Of a stretch of DNA of 64,000 nt, positions 36,524-45,089 are shown piece by piece. The translations under genes and the position numbers were made by a program. Location: positions 1 to 64,000 of the forward strand of contig NZ_FQTW01000010.1 of assembly GCF_900129035.1 (NCBI RefSeq), read 5' to 3'. The stretch is from Psychroflexus salarius (GTDB lineage: Bacteria > Bacteroidota > Bacteroidia > Flavobacteriales > Flavobacteriaceae). A model generated the notes under the pieces. That model was not told the origin of the DNA and did not search any database. It worked only from the letters and a program-made list of their open reading frames with translations. Position 1 is the first letter of the stretch. Every line of letters starts with the position of its first letter.

Positions 36524-36826
36524 TTATTTATTGGCTGTTTCTTCAATCTTTATAATCAAATCATTTGCCGATAATACGCCTGATTGACGCCAAACCATCT
36601 CGCCTGACTTATAAAGCATATAAGTAGGCAAGTTTTTTACACGTAAGGCTTCAATAAGTTGCTCATTAGATTCTGCATTGATTTTTATTAGTTTAGCCGA
36701 ATCTCCAACCGCTGCTGAAACATCTTTCAATGTTTCATGAATCACTTCACAGTTTTCATCCCAATCTGCAAAAAAATTCAGCAAAACTGGTTTTTCTAGA
36801 TCTATTAATTCTCCAAACTTTGTCAT
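36524..36826 (-). CDS. Thioredoxin-fold protein with a single active-site Cys
   Basis: The 100-aa thioredoxin-fold protein has the usual strand-loop LLNFFADW, but the CGPC site reads Asp23-Glu-Asn-Cys26, so the nucleophilic N-terminal Cys is gone and only the second Cys remains. The cis-Pro (Pro67 in KNLPTYM) and the final strand-helix are intact. A disulfide reductase of the normal kind is therefore not possible. Roles such as a glutathione- or thiol-binding scaffold or chaperone remain. It has no signal peptide. It follows the RND operon by 70 bp. Confidence 0.88.
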   Translation of the reverse strand: MTKFGELIDLEKPVLLNFFADWDENCEVIHETLKDVSAAVGDSAKLIKINAESNEQLIEALRVKNLPTYMLYKSGEMVWRQSGVLSANDLIIKIEETANK

Positions 36827-36896
36827 AAGAGTTTGATGTTGGTTTCGTCTTACTAATGTAATAAAAAATTTAACTAAGGCTATCTTATTACTTAAA

Positions 36897-39800
36897 TTAC
36901 ACCTTTTTAAACTTCAATTTTGCTCTAATTGTTAAATAGAACATGACTGGCACAACAACTAAGGTTAAGAATGTAGCAAAAATTAACCCGAAAATTACTG
37001 TCCAAGCTAAAGGTCCCCAAAAAACAACGTTATCGCCACCCATGTAAATTTTTGGATCATAATCTGTAAATAACGAAAAGAAGTCTATGTTTAAACCAAT
37101 GGCTAAAGGTATTAAACCTAAAACAGTAGTTATTGCGGTTAATAATACTGGTCTTAAACGAGATTTACCACCAGCAGTAATTAATTCAAAATAATCATTT
37201 CTGCTTAGCATTTGATCGTCTTCTACATTATTTTCTTCTTTTTTACGATCGATTAAAATTTGCGTATAATCAACTAAAACAATGGCATTATTAACCACAA
37301 TTCCAGCTAACGAAATTACACCCATCATCGTCATAATAACCACAAAATCCATTTGAAAAATAACCAAGCCAAACAAGACACCAACTAAACTTAAAATTAC
37401 AGCTGATAAAATAATTACAGGTTTTGATATCGAATTAAATTGAGCTACTAAAATTAACAAAATACTACCTAGCGCTAATAGTAAAGCTTTCAACAAAAAG
37501 TCCATATTATTGGCTTGCTCTTCTTGTTCGCCTGTGAATTGATAAGTCATATTTTCCTGCTTATCATAATACTTCAACTCTTCTTTAATAGCGTTAACAA
37601 TTTCAGTTGGATTATATCCTGCTAAAACATTAGAATAAACTGTTATCACACGTTTTAAGTCTTTCCGCTTAATTGCGTTGAAAGTCGCTGTAGGATTCTT
37701 TTTAATTAAAGCTGAAATTGGCACCTGCACAATTTGACCTTTTAGATTTCTAAAAGTAACTGGTTGATTAAATATGGCATTTTCATCATAACGCTGTGAT
37801 TCATTAAAACGAACATTAATTTCATAATCTTCATCGTTATCTTTAAAGGTTGAGGCTTCCTGACCAAATACAGATCGTCTTATCGTTTGGCCTATCATTG
37901 CAGCTGAAATTCCTAGTTCGCCAGCTTTTTCACGATCAATTAGCAGTTCTAGCTCTGGCTTAGACTTATTAACATCTATTTTTAATTCTTCAATACCATC
38001 AATATTAAGCTCATTGATAAATGTTCTAACATCTTCAGCTTCTGCTAACATCTCATCGTAATTTTCACCTTTAACTTCAAGGTTAATTGGGTAACCTGCT
38101 GGAGGTCCGACCGCATCTTTTTCTACGATAATTGAGACACCTGGAAAACCTTTTACGGCTTGCCTTACTTCGGTTAACACTTGCGTACTTGATATATCAC
38201 GACGCAATTTAAATTCACGTAATGTTAATGTCACTTTTCCTTTATGTGGCATTTCATTGGCCATTCCGCTGTTGGTGTTTGGGTTTCCAGCACCTTTACC
38301 AACTTGGGCAATGGCAGATTCAACCATGAAATTATAGCCGTCTTCATCTTCGTACTTTTTAATAGCTTCGTAAACTTTGGCTTCAACTTTTTTGGTTAAA
38401 GCATTGGTTTTGTCAATATCAGTACCTTCAGGGTACTCGATATAAGTCATAATTTGGTTAGGTTCATTTTCTGGAAAAAACAAAACCTTTGGTTGTGCTA
38501 CACCAACTAAAAAGAAAGCCATAATCAATAAGGCAACTGTTCCAAAAAAGAAGACATAAGCCATCTTTTTATATAAAGCAAACTTTAATGTTTTTTCGTA
38601 AAAATATTCTAACTTTTTAAGCAACTTGAATTGAAAGTAATCTATAGCTTTTAGTAATAAAAACTTATAAACCCATAACATAATTGCTGTAAATATAGCA
38701 AGGTTACCAATGCCTCTAAAGGCTCCAAAATCTAATACAAATCCAGAAACAACAAGTGCAATACCTACTACAAAAAGAATTAAACTCCATCTAACTAATT
38801 GTTTTTTGGTAAACTCTTCTTCTTCAATTTTCATAAACTGAGAAGTCAACATCGCGTTGATGACTAAAGCTACAAAAAGTGAAGATGTTAAGACTACTGA
38901 AAGTGTGATCGGAAAGTAAATCATAAACTTACCTATAGTACCTGGCCAAAGTCCAAGCGGGAAGAATGCAGCTAAAGTAGTTGCGGTTGAAGCTATGATT
39001 GGCCATGCGATTTCTCCAATACCTTGTTTGGCAGCTTTAATTCTTGGCAAGCCTTGGTCCATCAAGCTATAAACATTTTCTACAACTACAATACCATTAT
39101 CTACTAGCATTCCTAATCCCATCACCAAGCCAAATAGCACCATTGTATTTAATGTAAAACCAAGCGATGATAATACTGTCAAGGCTAAAAACATCGATAA
39201 AGGTATGGCTATACCAACAAATAAGGCATTTCTAAAACCTAAGAAAAACATTAAAACACCTACAACTAATATAACACCAAAAATGATGTTGTTTACTAAA
39301 TCGTTAACTTGATTCTCGGTTTTAACAGATTGGTCATTGGTAATACTTATATCTAAATCTTCTGGGTAATAGCTGTTTTGTTCTTGTTTAACTAGCGCTT
39401 TAATTTGCTCGACAGCTTCAATCATATTTTTTCCTGCGCGTTTTTTAACGTCGAGCATGACAACAGGCTTAGTATGGTTTCTAGCAAATGTTGTTGGATC
39501 TTTTTCATGAAAATTAATTTGAGCAATATCACTTAAAAATACCGTACCGTCGTCAGACTTAACCACCATGTTTTTAAGTTGATTTGGTGTATCAATTTCA
39601 CCGATAACACGAATGTTTTTCTGTAAACCATTCTTAATGACATTACCGCCTGAAATTGTTGTGTTTTCAGATCTAATGGCGTTAATAATATTATCAAAAG
39701 AGACTTTTGAAGCGTTCATTTTATAAATGTCAACTGCAACTTCAACTTCTTTTTCGTCTACGCCACGTATGCTTGCTTCTTTAATTTGAGGTAAAAGCTC

Positions 39801-40334
39801 TATTTTATCTTGTAAATGTTCCGCAAAATCTTTCAACTTTTGAGTTTTGTAATCGCCAATAAAATTGACGTTCAAAATCGGCATTTCTTCTGATATATTT
39901 AAATCAAAAACATTAGGCTCTACTTTAGCGCCATTGTCTAAAGTTGGCCAAGTGGTTTCAGACTTCACTTGGTCAACTTTATCTTTAATAAGTTGCTTTG
40001 CATTAGGAACTTCAATATCTTCTTCAAACTCAACAATCACCATAGAGTAATCTTGCATGGTTGTTGACGTTATTTCTCTAACACCTTTTACATTTTTAAA
40101 TTCTTCTTCTAAAGGTTCAGTGATAAATTTTTCAATATCTTCAACTGAGTTTCCAGGGTTGATTGAACTCACATAAATTTTAGTTTCAACAATTTCAGGA
40201 AATGCCTCTCTTGGCATACTGTAATAGGATAACAGACCACCGAGTAAGATAATAGCTGTTATGACATAAACCGTCATTTTATTATCTATAGACCATGACG
40301 ATATCCCGAATTCTTTGTAAGTGTTTTTGGCCAT
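36897..40334 (-). CDS. RND efflux transporter permease (AcrB-like)
   Basis: The 1145-aa inner-membrane pump is of the RND/HAE family. Landmarks are the N-terminal helix after SSWSIDNK, GFRNALFVGIAIPLSM, the helix-4 proton-relay sequence LVDNGIVVVENV, and helix-10 VVNNAIVLVDY. Asn replaces the second Asp of the usual DD pair, and Asn also sits where AcrB has Lys in helix 10. About 100 residues longer than AcrB, it carries an extra hydrophobic pair in the middle (about 515-560). It works with the MFP (8 bp upstream) and TolC-like genes. Confidence 0.93.
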   Translation of the reverse strand: MAKNTYKEFGISSWSIDNKMTVYVITAIILLGGLLSYYSMPREAFPEIVETKIYVSSINPGNSVEDIEKFITEPLEEEFKNVKGVREITSTTMQDYSMVIVEFEEDIEVPNAKQLIKDKVDQVKSETTWPTLDNGAKVEPNVFDLNISEEMPILNVNFIGDYKTQKLKDFAEHLQDKIELLPQIKEASIRGVDEKEVEVAVDIYKMNASKVSFDNIINAIRSENTTISGGNVIKNGLQKNIRVIGEIDTPNQLKNMVVKSDDGTVFLSDIAQINFHEKDPTTFARNHTKPVVMLDVKKRAGKNMIEAVEQIKALVKQEQNSYYPEDLDISITNDQSVKTENQVNDLVNNIIFGVILVVGVLMFFLGFRNALFVGIAIPLSMFLALTVLSSLGFTLNTMVLFGLVMGLGMLVDNGIVVVENVYSLMDQGLPRIKAAKQGIGEIAWPIIASTATTLAAFFPLGLWPGTIGKFMIYFPITLSVVLTSSLFVALVINAMLTSQFMKIEEEEFTKKQLVRWSLILFVVGIALVVSGFVLDFGAFRGIGNLAIFTAIMLWVYKFLLLKAIDYFQFKLLKKLEYFYEKTLKFALYKKMAYVFFFGTVALLIMAFFLVGVAQPKVLFFPENEPNQIMTYIEYPEGTDIDKTNALTKKVEAKVYEAIKKYEDEDGYNFMVESAIAQVGKGAGNPNTNSGMANEMPHKGKVTLTLREFKLRRDISSTQVLTEVRQAVKGFPGVSIIVEKDAVGPPAGYPINLEVKGENYDEMLAEAEDVRTFINELNIDGIEELKIDVNKSKPELELLIDREKAGELGISAAMIGQTIRRSVFGQEASTFKDNDEDYEINVRFNESQRYDENAIFNQPVTFRNLKGQIVQVPISALIKKNPTATFNAIKRKDLKRVITVYSNVLAGYNPTEIVNAIKEELKYYDKQENMTYQFTGEQEEQANNMDFLLKALLLALGSILLILVAQFNSISKPVIILSAVILSLVGVLFGLVIFQMDFVVIMTMMGVISLAGIVVNNAIVLVDYTQILIDRKKEENNVEDDQMLSRNDYFELITAGGKSRLRPVLLTAITTVLGLIPLAIGLNIDFFSLFTDYDPKIYMGGDNVVFWGPLAWTVIFGLIFATFLTLVVVPVMFYLTIRAKLKFKKV

Positions 40335-40341
40335 AATTAGC

Positions 40342-41517
40342 TTATTTTAAAGGCGTTTCGATTCTAACTTTTTCACCATCTCTAACTGATCTTGAACCAC
40401 TTGTTATGACATATTGACCAGCTTTAAGTCCGTTTTTAATTTCAGTAAAACCATTGTAAGATTTACCGATTTCTACTTGAACTTTTTTGGCTTTACCTAC
40501 ATTATCCTTCTCTGGTTGAAATACATAAATAACTTGTTCTCCACTAGCCGTTTCCTGCATTATGCTTTCTTTAACTACAATCGTGTTTTTACGCCTATAA
40601 TCGTTAATTTTAACTTTGGCCATTAAATTAGGCTTAATCACTTCTTTTCCTGACGGGATGCTTATTTTAATTGAAAACTTTCGGTTTGCAGGATTAATGT
40701 AATCTGAAATTTGAATAACCTGAGCTGAAAAAACTTCATTAACCGCTGTTAAACTCACCTCAACTGAAGTATTTAGGGATATTGCACTTAAATATTGCTC
40801 AGGAACTTCAGCACTGATGTACATTTCTTTTAAGTTAATTAATCTAAATACTGGAGACATTCCAGGACTTACAACTTCGCCTTGGTCGGTTAATTTTTGA
40901 TCAATTTTACCTGCAAATGGCGCGCGAATTTTTGTTTTATTAAGCTGCTCTTGCAAACGTTTTACATTTTCTTGCATCGACTTAAAGGCGGTTTCGGCCT
41001 CAAGATATTGAATTTCTGAACCGATGTTTTGCTCCCACAATCTAGATTGTCGTTCAAATCGTGTTTTAGAGAGTTCTAGTTGTGTTTTAAGTTCTTGTAA
41101 TTGGTCGCTTAAGCCACCATCATCAATCTTTGCTAATAATTGCCCTTTAGAAACTTGATCGCCTTCGCTGACGTAAATTTCTTCTAAAACTCCACTAAAT
41201 TCGGGATAAATCAGAATATTCTCGTCGGTTTGAACGTCTCCTTGAACTTCAACATAATGATTAAAGGTAGTTGTATCTACCTGATTTACTTCAACTAAGC
41301 TATAAGAATTAGCTTCTTCAAAACTTTCAATCTTTTGGTTTAATTTTTCAATTGAAGCATTGAGTTGCCGCTGTTGAGTAGATAATTCTGTCCGCTTTTG
41401 GCGCATTAACTCAACATCGTTAGAGTTAATAACTTCTTCTACCGTTTGTTGCTTTTCATTGCAAGACGCGGTAATTAATAACAGACTTAAAAGACTTATG
41501 TTTATTAAATTTTTCAT
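40342..41517 (-). CDS. RND efflux periplasmic adaptor (membrane fusion lipoprotein)
   Basis: The 391-aa adaptor has a lipoprotein signal with lipobox TASC (Cys19). A coiled coil (about 35-75) precedes the barrel-sandwich/lipoyl halves (VYVSEGDQVSKGQLLAKIDD), a hairpin coiled coil (about 135-190), the second lipoyl half (IRAPFAGKI) and beta-barrel domains with RNRKFSIK-type sequence. The extra N-terminal coiled coil is longer than in AcrA. It bridges the RND pump and the TolC-like channel. Confidence 0.92.
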   Translation of the reverse strand: MKNLINISLLSLLLITASCNEKQQTVEEVINSNDVELMRQKRTELSTQQRQLNASIEKLNQKIESFEEANSYSLVEVNQVDTTTFNHYVEVQGDVQTDENILIYPEFSGVLEEIYVSEGDQVSKGQLLAKIDDGGLSDQLQELKTQLELSKTRFERQSRLWEQNIGSEIQYLEAETAFKSMQENVKRLQEQLNKTKIRAPFAGKIDQKLTDQGEVVSPGMSPVFRLINLKEMYISAEVPEQYLSAISLNTSVEVSLTAVNEVFSAQVIQISDYINPANRKFSIKISIPSGKEVIKPNLMAKVKINDYRRKNTIVVKESIMQETASGEQVIYVFQPEKDNVGKAKKVQVEIGKSYNGFTEIKNGLKAGQYVITSGSRSVRDGEKVRIETPLK

Positions 41518-41521
41518 GGCT

Positions 41522-42874
41522 TTAATTAGATTGTAGAGGTGTGTTTTTAACTTTTTCGAGTTCGGCTTTTGTGTTAATTAGGTTAAGCATAGCCTGCAAA
41601 TACTCATTTTGAGCTTGATAGAGTTGGGTTTGCGCTTGACGAAGTTCAAAACTTGAAGCTAAACCTTCTTTAAATTTGACTTCGTTTTTATGCTGAATTC
41701 GTTCGGCAAGGTTTAGGTTTTTTTGAGCAATGGTGTAATTTTCAACTGCAAAATCAAAGTCGCTTTGTGCTGCGTTTAAGTCTAATTGAATTTGATTAAT
41801 GGTTTGTTTGCGTTGTAACTTTGCTTTTTCGAGCTCAATTTTGGCTTGTTGCGTTTGGGCATCACGCTTAAATGAACTAAAGATAGGCACATTTAAACTT
41901 ACACCAATGGTTGCAAACTCGAACCAATCGGTACCGCTTTCAAAAAACTCAAATTGATTACCAAAACTTGTCGCGCCATAATTGGCAAAAGCAGACAAAC
42001 TCGGTAAAGCCTGACTTTTTTGAAGTTTTAACTCTAAATCACGTTGTTCAACAAGGTTTTTAGCAATTTTATAATCAATTGTATTCTCAAAATTAAATTC
42101 TTGCGTTTCAGCTTGCAGCATGGCTTCTTTAGCAGCTAAATTTTCTAAAGTATCTTCTAGAATAACTTCAACTGAAACATCGATTCCTAGAACCATGTTT
42201 AGACTTTCCTTTGCGATGTTATACATACGCTCAGCATTTCTTAACTGACTTTTTAATTGCTGGCTTGTAATTTGCAGCTGCTCGACATCTTCTTCTTCAG
42301 CTAGACCGTTTTCATAAATTTGTCGTGTTTCATTTAAATTATCGAGCGCTTCATTCAGATTGTTTTGTGTAATTTCAATTGAATTTTTCGCTAAAAGCAC
42401 ATTTCCATAAGCTGTAATTACATTTTTTCGCACTTCAAATGCTGTTTTTTCTTTAGCATTAGCCGAATATTCTAAAAAGGTTTTGGCCGCTTGTAAAGCA
42501 ACAATGTATGAGCCATCAAAAATAAGCTGATTAACAGTTCCTGTTGCTCGCATGTTGTGGCGTTGCCCAAATGTTACAGGTACAGTAGTTCCAGGCTCAC
42601 CTCCAACAATTTCAGCTGGTAATGGCGTAACCGTTAGTTTTGGGTTGTTTTCGTAATTGACTTGACCGCTAATTTGAGGCAAACCATCGGCTGTTGTTTC
42701 CCACTTACGTTTAAGTGCAATAGCCACATCTTTTTGGGCATTGAGGTTAGCGTAAGCACTATCGGTTGCAAAGTTTATGGCTTCTTGAAGTGTGAAGTTA
42801 TAAACTTTGGCTTCTTGTGAAAATGTGAGATTAACACATAACAAAAGAAGTAAAATTAAGGTTTGTTGTTTCAT
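41522..42874 (-). CDS. TolC family outer membrane efflux protein
   Basis: The 450-aa protein has a signal peptide (1-19) and two OEP repeats rich in long amphipathic helices; the second ends in FELRQAQTQLYQAQNEYLQAM, a TolC hallmark. It forms the outer-membrane duct of the tripartite pump. It starts exactly where the tetR gene stops (42874/42875) and ends 4 bp before the adaptor gene, so the operon order is tetR-tolC-MFP-RND. Confidence 0.93.
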   Translation of the reverse strand: MKQQTLILLLLLCVNLTFSQEAKVYNFTLQEAINFATDSAYANLNAQKDVAIALKRKWETTADGLPQISGQVNYENNPKLTVTPLPAEIVGGEPGTTVPVTFGQRHNMRATGTVNQLIFDGSYIVALQAAKTFLEYSANAKEKTAFEVRKNVITAYGNVLLAKNSIEITQNNLNEALDNLNETRQIYENGLAEEEDVEQLQITSQQLKSQLRNAERMYNIAKESLNMVLGIDVSVEVILEDTLENLAAKEAMLQAETQEFNFENTIDYKIAKNLVEQRDLELKLQKSQALPSLSAFANYGATSFGNQFEFFESGTDWFEFATIGVSLNVPIFSSFKRDAQTQQAKIELEKAKLQRKQTINQIQLDLNAAQSDFDFAVENYTIAQKNLNLAERIQHKNEVKFKEGLASSFELRQAQTQLYQAQNEYLQAMLNLINTKAELEKVKNTPLQSN

Positions 42875-43474
42875 TTAGTGTGTGTTTAATAAAGCGTCGA
42901 GTCTGTTTTTCCCTTTTAGTGTAGTGATGCTTCTTAAGTGATAAATTAAAAATTCTTCATAAAGTTGTTTAGGATTTAGGTCTGTTGACTTGAAAAGGTC
43001 TTCGTTTTTTATATTCAACATACCTGAAATGTATGCGCGAACAACAAATACAATATTTAAATCGCCTCTATAAAACCCATCTTTCACACCTCGTTCCACA
43101 TTTTCTGTGCAACATTTATCCATAGTACAGATATGAGAGTTTTTAAGTTTTTCGTGAATCTTAGGGTAATATTTCTGCAATTGAAATTGAGGTGAGGCTT
43201 TTTCATTTTTTAGCCTTCTCATGACCGTATTTTTTATTTCAATCATTTCTTGAATAGGATCAAAATTTTGAGCGATCACTTGATGTATTTCGTCATTAAT
43301 TTGATTTTTAATGTGTTGAGCGACGGCTTCAACTAAATCAGATTTATTGTTATAGTGCTCATAAATGGTTTTTTTTGAGACACGCATTTCAGCGGCTAAA
43401 TCGTCCATAGTTACACTCTTGAATCCATATTCAAGAAACATATCTGCAGCTTTATGTAAAATGTCTATTTTCAT
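42875..43474 (-). CDS. TetR/AcrR family transcriptional regulator
   Basis: The 199-aa regulator has an N-terminal TetR helix-turn-helix (about 5-50), with YGFKSVTMDDLAAEMRVSKKTIYEHYNNK as the classic signature. The C-terminal ligand domain contains a Cys cluster (HICTMDKCCTENVE, about 116-130), which could sense thiol-reactive compounds or metal. It heads the efflux operon and likely represses it, with a candidate operator at 43495-43522. Cys clusters are uncommon in the AcrR branch. Confidence 0.92.
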   Translation of the reverse strand: MKIDILHKAADMFLEYGFKSVTMDDLAAEMRVSKKTIYEHYNNKSDLVEAVAQHIKNQINDEIHQVIAQNFDPIQEMIEIKNTVMRRLKNEKASPQFQLQKYYPKIHEKLKNSHICTMDKCCTENVERGVKDGFYRGDLNIVFVVRAYISGMLNIKNEDLFKSTDLNPKQLYEEFLIYHLRSITTLKGKNRLDALLNTH

Positions 43475-43482
43475 TTCGGTTG

Positions 43483-43511
43483 CAAATCTACGTCGGAAAC
43501 TTTAAAAACAA
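43483..43511 (-). promoter_or_regulatory. Efflux operon promoter, TTG-N18-TAGATTTG
   Basis: On the minus strand TTG (43511-43509) lies 18 bp before TAGATTTG (43490-43483). The leader to the tetR ATG (43474) is about 10 nt. Confidence 0.6.
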
Positions 43512-43522
43512 AATAAGTTTCC
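43495..43522. promoter_or_regulatory. Candidate TetR operator
   Basis: GGAAACTT (43495-43502) and AAGTTTCC (43515-43522) form a perfect 8-bp inverted repeat over 28 bp, spanning the -33 box and spacer of the operon promoter. The size and placement fit a TetR-family operator for autoregulation. Confidence 0.55.
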
Positions 43523-43549
43523 ATAGTTTTACAAAACCTTAACAATAAA

Positions 43550-43580
43550 AAAAAGAGACCTTAATAAGATCTCTTTTTTA
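43550..43580 (-). terminator. Terminator downstream of the polyprenyl synthase gene
   Basis: AAAAAAGAGA and TCTCTTTTTT arms with inner CTTA/TAAG pairing form a hairpin with a U-run on the minus strand, between the polyprenyl synthase stop (43762) and tetR. Confidence 0.65.
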
Positions 43581-43761
43581 AACTGCATTTATACCATTTA
43601 GGCATTAAATTAACTGGAATAAATCGCCCTTTTTCTCTTTTTATTTCACTTGAAAAATAGACCGTAGCTAAGGCTATGCTCGATTTTTAAAGTTCATAAA
43701 AAGCAAAAAATCATCAATTTCTTTCCCAGTAAATTCAAAACATAAATGGTATTAGTTAATT

Positions 43762-44727
43762 TTAAACGCTGCGATTCATTAAGAAATCTCCAAATTCGAT
43801 TAAAATTTCTTTCTGTTGTTGTGGTATACCTATATCATCTAAAGATTTATAGGCTTTTTGGGTATAATTCTTAATTTCTTTCTTAACAAATTCAGTTGCG
43901 CCAGTAGAGTTATAAAGCGATTTTACAGTTTCAATTTTACTGTTAGGGTTTTTAGGACTTATACTAAATAAATGTTCTAATTGACCAGACGAATCGTTTT
44001 CAAGTGCTTTTAAGTATAAATAGGTTTTTTTATTTTCAATGATGTCACCGCCAACTTGTTTACCAAATTTTTCAGGATCTCCAAAAGCATCTAAGTAATC
44101 ATCTTGTATTTGAAATGCGATTCCTAAATTTTTACCAAAATCATAAATCAAATCCTGCGTATGCTTGTTTTGATTAGCAACTATGGCACCCATTTGTAGT
44201 GCTGCCCCAACTAAAACGGCTGTTTTAAACTCAATCATTTTTAAGTACTCTTCTATACTAACGTCATCGCGTTGCTCAAAATCAATGTCATATTGCTGAC
44301 CTTCGCAAACTTCTATAGCTGTTTTACTAAACAATTTTGCAAGTGGTTTAAATTGCTCGTCAGGATAATGCTCAAACAATTGGTAAGCTAGAATTAGCAT
44401 AGCATCACCAGACAAAATGCCGGTATTCAAATCCCATTTTTCGTGAACTGTTTTTTGCCCACGCCTTAATGGCGCATCGTCCATAATATCATCGTGAACT
44501 AAAGAAAAATTATGAAACATCTCTACGGCTAAAGCAGCATACATCGCTTGTTTATGTTGACCAGAAAAAATTTCGGCGCTCATCATGACCAAAATTGGCC
44601 GCATACGTTTACCGCCTAAATTTAAAATATAATCGATGGGCTTGTAGAGCTGCTCAGGAGTTTCATTGATGTCATAAGATTTTAAAAAATCTAGGAAATC
44701 AGATTTATATTGCGCTAGGGAATCCAT
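43762..44727 (-). CDS. Polyprenyl (farnesyl/geranylgeranyl-type) diphosphate synthase
   Basis: The 321-aa all-trans prenyl synthase has the first Asp-rich motif DDIMDD (about 79-84), the substrate motif GGKRMRP (about 38-44), and the second motif DDYLD in QIQDDYLDAFGD. The start is set at the ATG at 44727, because the family begins there (DSLAQYKSDF) and a TATTTTCG promoter-like box lies between it and the upstream ATG at 44769. It makes C15-C20 or longer isoprenoid chains for quinones, carotenoids or lipid carriers. Chain length cannot be assigned by eye. Confidence 0.92.
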   Translation of the reverse strand: MDSLAQYKSDFLDFLKSYDINETPEQLYKPIDYILNLGGKRMRPILVMMSAEIFSGQHKQAMYAALAVEMFHNFSLVHDDIMDDAPLRRGQKTVHEKWDLNTGILSGDAMLILAYQLFEHYPDEQFKPLAKLFSKTAIEVCEGQQYDIDFEQRDDVSIEEYLKMIEFKTAVLVGAALQMGAIVANQNKHTQDLIYDFGKNLGIAFQIQDDYLDAFGDPEKFGKQVGGDIIENKKTYLYLKALENDSSGQLEHLFSISPKNPNSKIETVKSLYNSTGATEFVKKEIKNYTQKAYKSLDDIGIPQQQKEILIEFGDFLMNRSV

Positions 44728-44769
44728 AAAATTGATTTTGAGCGAAAATAAACTTTTTAGAAAATTCAA

Positions 44770-45089
44770 AAGATGCTATTTAGAAAATAATAAGGTTTCA
44801 AAATAAAATACTCTAAAATTTGAAGTATAAAATTCTCGTTTTAAAAAGATAAATTAACTATAGTTATTTAGCAAATAAAAAATTCGTAAAAACAAATCAA
44901 CCTAGGTTACCTCAATTGAAATAAAAATAATAAAACACTATAATTTTATAGATATCTCAAATTATTGCAAAAATTATGATTTTACCAAATCAAGAAAGCT
45001 TCAAAATGAAATCATAAAAACCCTTAAAAAAATCGTAGTTTGGTTATAAATTGTAATTTTGTATTACAAATACAATTGTATATCCACAT
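44770..45089. other. Intergenic region between polyprenyl synthase and odhA
   Basis: This 320-bp AT-rich gap separates divergent genes. Apart from the odhA promoter and an inverted repeat TTGTAAT-N5-ATTACAA (45051-45069), which overlaps its -7 box and could be an operator, I see nothing in it. Confidence 0.5.
45054..45061 (+). promoter_or_regulatory. odhA promoter -7 element TAATTTTG
   Basis: TAATTTTG is a full TAnnTTTG match about 29 bp before the odhA ATG. No TTG occurs at the standard -33 position, so activation by a regulator is possible. Confidence 0.5.

Noticed and set aside
44728-44769. Upstream ATG of the polyprenyl synthase
   Set aside because: A promoter-like TATTTTCG lies between the two ATGs and the conserved N-terminus begins at 44727.
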